Shown one piece after another: positions 1 through 5,281 of a stretch of 5,300 bases of DNA. The stretch lies in the NCBI GenBank assembly GCA_004195315.1, contig SDWL01000163.1:1-5300 (forward strand). Reading direction: 5' to 3'. The position numbers and the translations under genes were made by a program. The stretch's first letter is position 1; each line of letters starts with the position of its first letter. A model generated the notes under the pieces. That model saw only the letters and a list, made by a program, of their open reading frames with translations. It did no database searches and was not told the DNA's origin. Origin of the DNA: Lutibacter sp. (GTDB lineage Bacteria > Bacteroidota > Bacteroidia > Flavobacteriales > Flavobacteriaceae).

Positions 1-19
1 AGATGTGTATAAGAGACAG
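1..19. other. Tn5 mosaic-end library adapter (left end)
   Basis: The first 19 bases, AGATGTGTATAAGAGACAG, are exactly the hyperactive Tn5 mosaic end used in tagmentation (Nextera-type) libraries. The orientation places the transposon terminus (the CAG side) against base 20, so the transposon DNA would lie outside the window. This is synthetic sequence joined to the genomic fragment and should be trimmed; genome starts at base 20. Confidence 0.97.
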
Positions 20-229
20 GTCAATAACAGTAGTGTCTTTATGAAATGAGATTATCTTATAATCGGTATATTTTGTTAATGCATCATATTTAATATCTAC
101 ACCATTATTAGACGTACTATCATTTCTAGAAACATTATCAATTCTGTTTGAATCATCGGGTCTCATAATTTGAGCCTCTACATTAAAAATAGAAAAAGCG
201 AAAAATAAAATAAGTACTATTTTTTTCAT
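20..229 (-). CDS. Putative outer-membrane porin, N-terminal fragment (cut by library end)
   Basis: The reverse strand is open from an ATG at 229 to base 20, giving exactly 70 codons before the adapter. It starts MKKIVLILFF, a lysine-rich n-region and hydrophobic core, followed by NVEA-Q; cleavage by signal peptidase I before Gln20 would be typical of Bacteroidota exported proteins. The mature part is polar (RPDDSNR, then VDIKYDALTKYTDYKII and a DTTVID stretch). From memory this resembles the start of the long Bacteroidota 'putative porin' family (Porin_10-like, roughly 600 or more residues), often encoded next to rnhB. What is seen directly is a secreted protein start; the porin call is by resemblance over a short segment. 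If correct, the product is an outer-membrane beta-barrel. The remaining C-terminal bulk lies beyond the left end. It is transcribed divergently from rnhB. Confidence 0.65.
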
Positions 230-245
230 ATAACACATTAAGCGG

Positions 246-274
246 CAAAGGTAAAATATTTGAACGAAATGAAA
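246..274 (-). promoter_or_regulatory. Bacteroidota-type promoter for the porin gene
   Basis: On the reverse strand TACCTTTG (246-253) matches the Bacteroidota -7 consensus TAnnTTTG perfectly. A TTTC at 271-274, 17 bases upstream, could serve as the -33 element (consensus TTTG/TTG). Transcription would start around 240-243, leaving a leader of roughly 12 bases before the ATG at 229. No Shine-Dalgarno sequence is visible, as is usual in this phylum. Confidence 0.6.
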
Positions 275-337
275 CACACTTTATTTTAAGTACTATTCTA
301 AATAATTAATATTAATTTTACGTGTTATTTTTTAGTT

Positions 338-940
338 ATGAGTCTTAAAAATTTTTATTTAAAAAATGTAGTTGAAGCCGGAACCGATGAAGCAGGAAGA
401 GGTTGTTTGTGTGGCCCTGTAGTTGCCGCTGCAGTTATTTTACCTGCTAATTTTGAACATCCATTATTAAATGATTCTAAGCAACTAACAACAAAGCAAC
501 GTGAACAATTACGACCTTTTATTGAAAAAAATGCAGTGTCTTTTGGAGTTTCATTTATTTCAGAAAATACAATTGATGAAATAAATATTTTGCAAGCTTC
601 TATTTTAGCAATGCATAAGGCTATTGAAAAACTTAAAATAACACCAGAACATATTATTGTTGATGGAAATAAGTTTAAACAGTATAAAAATATTCTGCAT
701 ACAACTATTGTAAAAGGCGATGCTAAATTTATGAGTATTGCAGCGGCTTCTGTATTAGCAAAAACGTATAGAGATGATTTTATGCAAAAACTCGATGATG
801 AATTTCCGCACTATTTTTGGAAAAAAAATAAAGGTTATCCTACCAAACAACATAGAGATGCTATTAGAAAATTTGGTATAACTAGCTACCATAGAAAAAC
901 GTTTAGATTATTGCCAGAACAATTAAAATTAGACTTGTAA
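338..940 (+). CDS. rnhB: Ribonuclease HII
   Basis: This cytoplasmic endonuclease cleaves the RNA strand of RNA/DNA hybrids and nicks 5' of single ribonucleotides misincorporated in DNA, starting ribonucleotide excision repair. At 200 residues it is full length for the family. Near the N-terminus is GTDEAGRGCLCGPVV, carrying the metal ligands Asp17 and Glu18 and the GRG motif (20-22) that senses the RNA-DNA junction. Asp109 (in IIVDGNK) and Asp128 (in VKGDAK) complete the DEDD active site. The SIAAASVLAK segment (133-142), NKGYPT with Tyr167, and the C-terminal HRKTF motif are also standard. The ATG at 338 places the DEAGRG motif where the family expects it, and no ATG precedes it in frame before a TAA at 299-301. 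No Shine-Dalgarno sequence is seen. The only promoter-like string upstream, TAATTTTA at 313-320, is weak. It is divergent from the porin gene and 55 bases before the next gene. Confidence 0.97.
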   Translation: MSLKNFYLKNVVEAGTDEAGRGCLCGPVVAAAVILPANFEHPLLNDSKQLTTKQREQLRPFIEKNAVSFGVSFISENTIDEINILQASILAMHKAIEKLKITPEHIIVDGNKFKQYKNILHTTIVKGDAKFMSIAAASVLAKTYRDDFMQKLDDEFPHYFWKKNKGYPTKQHRDAIRKFGITSYHRKTFRLLPEQLKLDL

Positions 941-966
941 TTACTTAAAATTCATCCTAAAAATGA

Positions 967-974
967 TACATTTG
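967..974 (+). promoter_or_regulatory. Possible -7 promoter box for the nucleoid protein gene
   Basis: TACATTTG fits the Bacteroidota -7 consensus TAnnTTTG and lies 21 bases before the ATG at 996, which would give a short leader. I see no convincing -33 TTG at 17-20 bases upstream, so the call rests on one element. The gene could also be read through from rnhB, 55 bases upstream. Confidence 0.42.
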
Positions 975-995
975 CTTTTGTTAAAAAAGTAACTG

Positions 996-2048
996 ATGAT
1001 TAAAAGAACAAGAGCAACAATTTCAAAATTTATAATACATAAAGTAGGTAATAAGTTTAACAGTGCTGCCAATATTTTTTCAGAAAATGTAATCACTTTT
1101 GATGAAGAAAGTTATGAGTTAATGAAACCTTATTTGTTAAAACCTTTTGGGAACGTGACAGAAAGTTTTCGTTTTAATCACCATGCAAATATTGAGTTAA
1201 ATGAACTAAATAATTATTCTTCTGAAATTTTTAACGATGAATCTACCTTTGTTGAAATTTCAAAACATATTGTAAATCATTTATTTGAACAATCTAATTC
1301 AGCCCAAATTAAAATTGGAGATGTTGTAATTGCTTTGTTTGAAGATATTGAATATAAAGAAGTTGTAACGCAAGCTATAGGAATTTTTAAAATTGAAAAT
1401 AAAATTAATTTCTTTCAAACCTTTATGGAAAAGGATAGTTTAGATGTGTTTGTTCAAAAAGGAATTAGTACAAAAAAATTAGATAAAGGTTGTTTAATAA
1501 TTAATTCAACTGATGCTGAAGGGAAAGTAGTATTAAGTGTAGATACAAATAATTACGATGCGCAATATTGGTTAAACAACTTTTTAAATGTAAAATATGC
1601 TGACGATAATAACCAGCACACACAAAATTACATTGAAATGTGTAAAGATTTTTCTGATGAAATTATTAAAGAAGATTTTGGTGTTCATGAAAAAACGAAA
1701 TTTCTAGCCAAAACTGTTGACTTTTTTAAAGAAAATGAAAGTATTAATATTAACGACTTTAAAGAAGCTATTTTTGATGAAAACGAAGATCAGAAAGCGT
1801 TGTTTGATGATTATAAAAAGCAATTTGAAACAGAAAATGAAGTATTGGTTAGAAATCAATTTGCAATCTCAGATGTTGTATTAAAAAAACAAAAGCAAAA
1901 AATTAAAACCGAAATTAAATTAGATACCAATATTCAAATTAAATTAGATATTGATGCACCTGATGCAGCAAGCGAATATTTAGAAAAAGGATATGATGAA
2001 GAGAAAAAAATGAAGTTCTATAAAGTATATTATAACGAAGAGGATTAA
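996..2048 (+). CDS. Nucleoid-associated protein, NA37/YejK (NdpA) family
   Basis: The 350-residue acidic protein fits the NA37 family (YejK/NdpA in gammaproteobacteria), which binds DNA and associates with the nucleoid; its exact role in Bacteroidota is not settled. Family-like features seen are the N-terminal ISKFIIHKVGNK (9-20), the FRFNHHANIELNEL segment (about 58-71), the SKHIVNHLFEQS helix (about 88-99) with IKIGDVVIALFEDI after it, the AIGIFKIENK strand (about 127-136), and the C-terminal EKGYDEEKKMKFYKVYYNEED tail. No membrane segment or signal peptide is present. Length agrees with Bacteroidota homologues as I recall them. A 15-base direct repeat near the 3' end (1912-1926 and 1936-1950, offset 24 bases) encodes a repeated IKLD in frame. 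The gene follows rnhB in the same direction and converges on lipB. Recognition is by overall sequence pattern rather than a catalytic motif. Confidence 0.85.
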   Translation: MIKRTRATISKFIIHKVGNKFNSAANIFSENVITFDEESYELMKPYLLKPFGNVTESFRFNHHANIELNELNNYSSEIFNDESTFVEISKHIVNHLFEQSNSAQIKIGDVVIALFEDIEYKEVVTQAIGIFKIENKINFFQTFMEKDSLDVFVQKGISTKKLDKGCLIINSTDAEGKVVLSVDTNNYDAQYWLNNFLNVKYADDNNQHTQNYIEMCKDFSDEIIKEDFGVHEKTKFLAKTVDFFKENESININDFKEAIFDENEDQKALFDDYKKQFETENEVLVRNQFAISDVVLKKQKQKIKTEIKLDTNIQIKLDIDAPDAASEYLEKGYDEEKKMKFYKVYYNEED

Positions 2049-2090
2049 TATTCAGTTATTAGTTTAATGCTTTTATTGAAATCTGCATCA

Positions 2091-2109
2091 TGCTGAACTT
2101 GATTCAGTA
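2091..2109. repeat. Short inverted repeat in convergent gap, possible shared terminator or dispersed flavobacterial hairpin
   Basis: TGCTGAA (2091-2097) pairs with TTCAGTA (2103-2109) around a five-base CTTGA loop, a seven-pair stem including one G-U. It lies between the stops of two convergent genes, where a bidirectional terminator would be expected, but no T-run follows on either strand, so intrinsic termination would be inefficient. The core resembles a TGCTGAACTTG(A/T)TTCAGCA hairpin that I recall as common between flavobacterial genes; here the right arm has TA instead of CA. Confidence 0.45.
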
Positions 2110-2118
2110 GCTCGCTAA

Positions 2119-2814
2119 TTAAACTTCAAACTCAACCTCAAATAATTCTGTAAAATGTTTTAAAATTTTCTCTTTTACCTCTTCTAAAGGTACTTTTTTA
2201 TTTAGTTCAACTTCTAAAGAAGTAACAGCTTTCCCTTTAATTCCACACGGAATAATATTGTCAAAATAACCTAAATTAGTGTTTACATTCAGAGCGAAAC
2301 CATGCATTGTTACCCAACGGCTAGCTCTAACTCCTAAAGCGCAAATTTTACGAGCAAATGGAGTTCCAACATCTAACCAAACCCCTGTTTCTCCATCACT
2401 TCGTTCAGATTTTATGCCGTATTCAGCCAAGGTTTTGATAATAACTTCTTCAAGAAAACGTAGATATTTATGAATGTCTGTGAAAAAATTGTCCAAATCT
2501 AAAATTGGGTAGCCAACAATTTGCCCAGGCCCGTGATATGTAATATCACCTCCTCTATTAATTTTATAAAATGTAGCTCCTTTGGCTTTTAACTGTTCTT
2601 CATTTAATAATAAATTACTTAAATCGCCACTTTTGCCTAATGTATATACATGTGGGTGTTCAACGAAAAGAAAATAATTTGGTGTTTGAGCATTCAAATT
2701 ATTTTTTCGATTGTTAATTTTTATGTCAACAACACCTTTAAAAAGTTCTTCTTGATAACTCCATGTATCGTTGTAATCTTTTAAACCCAGGTCTGTTAAT
2801 TTAATTTTTTGCAT
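2119..2814 (-). CDS. lipB: Lipoyl(octanoyl) transferase LipB
   Basis: LipB moves the octanoyl group from octanoyl-acyl carrier protein to a lysine of lipoyl domains (pyruvate and 2-oxoglutarate dehydrogenases, glycine cleavage H protein), the first step of endogenous lipoate assembly before LipA adds sulfur. The 231-residue protein has the hallmark RGGDITYHGPGQIVGYP (87-103), the catalytic Lys156 in ARKICALGVRASRWVTMHGF, and the acyl-accepting Cys190 in IIPCGIKGKAVTSL. The intervening HGFALNVNTNLGYF is typical. Both catalytic residues are present, so the enzyme should be active in the cytoplasm. The ATG at 2814 shares its A with the TAA of the upstream Pmp3-type gene (TAATG), which supports this start and suggests translational coupling. 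It converges on the nucleoid protein gene, with a small hairpin between them. No lipA lies in the window. Confidence 0.97.
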   Translation of the reverse strand: MQKIKLTDLGLKDYNDTWSYQEELFKGVVDIKINNRKNNLNAQTPNYFLFVEHPHVYTLGKSGDLSNLLLNEEQLKAKGATFYKINRGGDITYHGPGQIVGYPILDLDNFFTDIHKYLRFLEEVIIKTLAEYGIKSERSDGETGVWLDVGTPFARKICALGVRASRWVTMHGFALNVNTNLGYFDNIIPCGIKGKAVTSLEVELNKKVPLEEVKEKILKHFTELFEVEFEV

Positions 2815-2816
2815 TA
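2812..2816 (-). promoter_or_regulatory. TAATG stop-start overlap coupling Pmp3-type gene to lipB
   Basis: Reading the reverse strand from 2816, TAA ends the small membrane protein gene and its last A begins the ATG of lipB. A one-base overlap of this kind usually means a terminating ribosome restarts directly on the next gene, so lipB translation probably depends on that of the upstream gene. Confidence 0.75.
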
Positions 2817-2972
2817 GTTTTTAGGGTTATTATTAATAATTAATGCCGCAATAACACCCGGAATCCAACCTAAACAAGTTAAAATAAATACAATAACGAT
2901 AGACCCACAACCTTTATCTACAACAGCTAAAGGAGGGAAAATAACACATAATATTACTCTAAGACAACCCAT
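2814..2972 (-). CDS. YqaE/Pmp3 family small membrane protein
   Basis: A 52-residue ORF runs from ATG at 2972 to the TAA at 2814-2816. It is almost entirely two hydrophobic stretches: about residues 4-18, containing VIFPPLAVV, and about 24-46, containing CLGWIPGVIAALII. They are joined by DKGCGS. The FPPLAV, KGCGS and LGWIPGVIAAL blocks are the signature of the Pmp3/YqaE (UPF0057) family, which is about 50 residues long, so this copy is complete. These proteins sit in the inner membrane; in yeast and plants relatives affect membrane potential and salt tolerance, and in bacteria their function is poorly defined. It ends in a short polar tail, NNNPKN. It is the promoter-proximal gene of a likely two-gene operon with lipB. 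I know of no functional link between the two, so a shared role is only a guess from the coupling. Confidence 0.92.
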   Translation of the reverse strand: MGCLRVILCVIFPPLAVVDKGCGSIVIVFILTCLGWIPGVIAALIINNNPKN

Positions 2973-2986
2973 TCAATAATTTTTAA

Positions 2987-3018
2987 CAAAGGTGTAAAAA
3001 ATAAATTTAGGATACAAC
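2987..3018 (-). promoter_or_regulatory. Possible promoter for the Pmp3-lipB operon
   Basis: On the reverse strand CACCTTTG (2987-2994) differs at one position from the Bacteroidota -7 consensus TAnnTTTG, and GTTG (3015-3018) lies 20 bases upstream as a -33 candidate. The leader would be roughly 10-15 bases before the ATG at 2972. The match is plausible but imperfect in AT-rich DNA. Confidence 0.45.
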
Positions 3019-3051
3019 GTTATTAATATGAGGTAAATTATAATTAAAATG

Positions 3052-3059
3052 TATTTTTG
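3052..3059 (+). promoter_or_regulatory. -7 promoter box immediately before gldA
   Basis: TATTTTTG matches TAnnTTTG and ends only four bases before the gldA ATG at 3064. If used, transcription would begin at or within a few bases of the start codon, giving a leaderless or nearly leaderless mRNA. No strong -33 TTG is seen at the right distance, so chance occurrence in AT-rich sequence remains possible. Confidence 0.4.
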
Positions 3060-3063
3060 TTAA

Positions 3064-3957
3064 ATGTGTATTGAAGTAAAAAATATAACCAAATTATATG
3101 GAGAACAAAAAGCATTAAATGCTGTAAGTTTTTCAATAAATAAAGGAGAAATAGTTGGATTTTTAGGCCCAAATGGCGCTGGTAAATCTACACTAATGAA
3201 AATACTTACAGGTTTTATTAATGCTTCTGAAGGACAGGTTTTTGTAAGTAATTTTAATTTGAATACCCATAAAATTGAGGCTCAAAAAAGTATAGGTTAT
3301 CTACCAGAACATAATCCATTGTATTTAGAAATGTATGTAAAAGAATATTTACAGTTTAATGCATCTATTCATAAAGTTTCTAAAGCTGAAGTTGAGAAAA
3401 TTATAGCTAAAGTTGGCTTAGCACCAGAAGCGCACAAGAAAATTAGTCAGCTTTCTAAAGGGTTTAGACAGCGAGTTGGTTTGGCTGCAGCTTTGTTGCA
3501 CAATCCTGACGTTTTAATTTTAGATGAACCAACTACTGGCTTAGATCCTAATCAGTTAGTTGAAATTCGAAATTTAATAAAAGAAGTTGGAAAAGATAAA
3601 ACAGTGTTGTTTTCAACACATATTATGCAAGAAGTTGAAGCTGTTTGTGATCGGGTAATTTTAATAAATAATGGAGAAATTGTTGCTGATAAAAATTTAA
3701 ATGAACTTAAAAAAAATCAAGAGCAAATAATTGAAGTTGAATTTGATTTTAAAGTAGAAAAACAATTTATTTCAAAAATTTCACATTTAAAATCTGTGAA
3801 TAATATACACGATACTTCTTGGGTGTTAACATTTGATACTGAAAAAGATATGCGTTCAGTTGTTTTCGATTTTGCTCATGATAACGGTCTTAAAATTCTG
3901 AATTTAACCACTAAAAACAAAAATTTGGAAAGCTTGTTTAGAGAGTTTACTTCTTAA
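3064..3957 (+). CDS. gldA: Gliding motility ABC transporter ATP-binding subunit GldA
   Basis: GldA is the ATPase subunit thought to work with the membrane proteins GldF and GldG; loss of this transporter stops gliding in Flavobacterium johnsoniae, though its substrate is unknown. The 297-residue protein has one nucleotide-binding domain: Walker A GPNGAGKST (35-43), ABC signature LSKGFRQR (130-137), Walker B LILDEP (151-156, catalytic Glu155), D-loop Asp161 and H-loop His186. The usual Q-loop glutamine is Glu82 (YLPEHNPLY), which I recall also being so in known GldA. The C-terminal segment of about 80 residues, including EVEFDFKVEKQ and the NKNLESLFREF end, distinguishes GldA from generic drug-export ATPases. 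An in-frame TAA directly precedes the ATG, so the start cannot lie upstream, and MCIEVKNITK begins at the first strand of the domain. gldF and gldG are not in the window; in Flavobacterium they lie elsewhere. Confidence 0.93.
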   Translation: MCIEVKNITKLYGEQKALNAVSFSINKGEIVGFLGPNGAGKSTLMKILTGFINASEGQVFVSNFNLNTHKIEAQKSIGYLPEHNPLYLEMYVKEYLQFNASIHKVSKAEVEKIIAKVGLAPEAHKKISQLSKGFRQRVGLAAALLHNPDVLILDEPTTGLDPNQLVEIRNLIKEVGKDKTVLFSTHIMQEVEAVCDRVILINNGEIVADKNLNELKKNQEQIIEVEFDFKVEKQFISKISHLKSVNNIHDTSWVLTFDTEKDMRSVVFDFAHDNGLKILNLTTKNKNLESLFREFTS

Positions 3958-4001
3958 AGAGAAAAGAAGAATTGATGAGAAGTTATTTATTAATTTTATA
4001 G

Positions 4002-4009
4002 TATGTTTG
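4002..4009 (+). promoter_or_regulatory. Possible -7 promoter box for the HAD hydrolase gene
   Basis: TATGTTTG matches TAnnTTTG and ends 12 bases before the ATG at 4022. The -33 region is not convincing at standard spacing; a TTG at 3972-3974 is too far. With the 64-base gap after gldA, this suggests the gene may have its own transcript, but read-through from gldA is not excluded. Confidence 0.4.
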
Positions 4010-4021
4010 CTGTAATAAAAA

Positions 4022-4738
4022 ATGAACAATATGAAATTAGATGCAATACTCTGGGATTACGATGGGACATTGGTTAATTCAGTACCGAAAAATATTGATA
4101 TTACTAAACAAATTCTATCCATTGTATCTCCAAGATTAACTGGAATAAATTTGCCGAAATATCTTAAATCAGAGAAAGATTATCATATTGCTAATCATCA
4201 ATCCAAGAATTGGCAAGATTTATATGTCAATTATTACGGAATGACAGAAAAAGAAATGCTTAAAGCAGGAACTTTATGGACTGAGCATCAATTGAAAAAT
4301 AATACGCCGGTTAAATTATTCTCAGAGATTCAAGAGACCATAAATCAAATTAATTTACCACAAGGAATTTGTTCACAAAATTCTTCAGAAAACATCAGCC
4401 AGGTTTTAAATACATATGAAATATCACATAAATTTAGTTCAATTATTGGTTATGATGACATACCGAGTAATATGCAAAAACCATCTTCATACTGCGGAAT
4501 AAAATGTCTTAATCAAATATTTAGTAACCTTAACAATAAGACTATATTTTATATTGGAGATCACGAAGGTGATGTTAAGTTTGCAAGAAATATTGAAAAG
4601 GATTTGATGAATGATAATAGCATTATTTCAGTAGTTGTAAAATATAGCGGAGCAAATACAAACACTTGGAAATATAAGCCTGATTTTGAATTAGAATCAC
4701 CGAATGATTTATTAAAGTTAATAAATAACTACAGCTAA
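4022..4738 (+). CDS. HAD superfamily hydrolase, phosphoglycolate-phosphatase-like
   Basis: All four motifs of a haloacid dehalogenase-type phosphatase are present. Motif I is LWDYDGTLVNS with nucleophile Asp12 and acid/base Asp14. Motif II is probably ICSQNS with Ser118. Motif III is Lys153 in MQKPSS. Motif IV is YIGDHEGD with Asp180 and Asp184 binding magnesium. An alpha-helical cap lies between motifs I and II (about 22-100), the C1-cap layout of Gph/PGP-like phosphatases, and 238 residues is usual for them. It should be a soluble Mg-dependent phosphatase for a small phosphorylated metabolite; the substrate cannot be read from sequence. An internal ATG at 4031 (Met4) is an alternative start that leaves the active site intact; neither has a Shine-Dalgarno sequence. 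Five of nine prolines use CCG, rare in the neighbouring genes, which hints at separate ancestry. It converges on the terminal lipoprotein gene and has no obvious functional partner here. Confidence 0.88.
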   Translation: MNNMKLDAILWDYDGTLVNSVPKNIDITKQILSIVSPRLTGINLPKYLKSEKDYHIANHQSKNWQDLYVNYYGMTEKEMLKAGTLWTEHQLKNNTPVKLFSEIQETINQINLPQGICSQNSSENISQVLNTYEISHKFSSIIGYDDIPSNMQKPSSYCGIKCLNQIFSNLNNKTIFYIGDHEGDVKFARNIEKDLMNDNSIISVVVKYSGANTNTWKYKPDFELESPNDLLKLINNYS

Positions 4739-4850
4739 CACTGAAAAAAATGCTACTTAAAATGGTTAGAGAAATCTGATTAACTTTAGAAAGAAACATT
4801 AAACATAGAATAGTACAATTTACCAACAGCAACTTTCCTAAAAGTAACCT

Positions 4851-5281
4851 TTAATCCACAAGTATTTTGTAGAGTCCATTAGTTTGATTTAATTCAAATT
4901 CGGAGTTTTCAATTTTTATTTCTTGATACCTTGTGAAAGAACAACAGTTCTCATTCAGTCTTTCTGCACTAACATATAAATTAAAAATGTTTTCTGTAGA
5001 AATTTGTATTGAATAATTTACGACCTCCGTTTTCCAGCCAATAGTATTAATCTGAATTACATTATAATCATTTTCATCAATAAATGTAAATTCTACGTTA
5101 CTTTGATTATCAAGATTTATAACTTTAATATCATTTGAGTTAAATGTTCCGTTTGTGAATAAATTTTCTCCTGTAAATTTATCAACTAACTCAAAACCAA
5201 ATGGAGAAGGAGGAGTAAAACAAGCTATATCTTCACATTCATTTTCCTTTTTACACGATTGAGTGAGAATGAGTATAATAA
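4851..5281 (-). CDS. Flavobacterial lipoprotein of unknown function, N-terminus cut
   Basis: The reverse strand is open from the right library end to a TAA at 4851-4853, giving 142 residues with no start in the window. The first residues, IILILTQSCKKENECED, look like the end of a lipoprotein signal peptide: a hydrophobic run followed by Cys (fragment residue 9) and then charged residues, as in Bacteroidota lipoproteins, whose lipobox is loose. Only a few N-terminal codons are probably missing. The mature part has a PPSPFGFELVDKFTGENLF segment and is rich in alternating hydrophobic and polar residues, suggesting a small beta-sandwich. Five cysteines occur: the lipidated one, two close behind (CEDIAC) and an adjacent CC near fragment residues 112-113, so disulfides are possible after export. 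The sequence resembles uncharacterised flavobacterial lipoproteins I recall, but I can assign no function. It converges on the HAD gene across a 112-base gap with no clear terminator. Confidence 0.78.

Noticed and set aside
304..317. Perfect 14-base palindrome AATTAATATTAATT upstream of rnhB, possible operator
   Set aside because: It is pure A/T in very AT-rich intergenic DNA, where such palindromes arise often by chance, and nothing else supports a regulator site.
313..320. TAATTTTA as a -7 promoter box for rnhB
   Set aside because: It misses the final G of the consensus and has no -33 element at the right spacing, so it was not listed as a promoter.
2279..2473. 64-codon open frame on the plus strand
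   Set aside because: It lies wholly inside lipB on the opposite strand, over the conserved catalytic lysine region, and its translation has no recognisable features.
338..4738. A new defence or multi-gene system built from the nuclease (rnhB), NA37 protein, ATPase and HAD phosphatase
   Set aside because: Each is a complete member of a known housekeeping family, they are on different strands with separate promoters, and no defence-type domain or partner is present.
4623..4832. 69-codon open frame on the minus strand, hydrophobic in translation
   Set aside because: More than half overlaps the well-supported HAD gene antisense; the hydrophobic look follows from AT-rich complement. I saw no promoter or family match.
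4739..4850. Terminator or small gene in the gap between the HAD and lipoprotein genes
   Set aside because: I found only weak short inverted matches such as GTTA/TAAC with no stable stem or T-run, and no reading frame with a plausible start and family.
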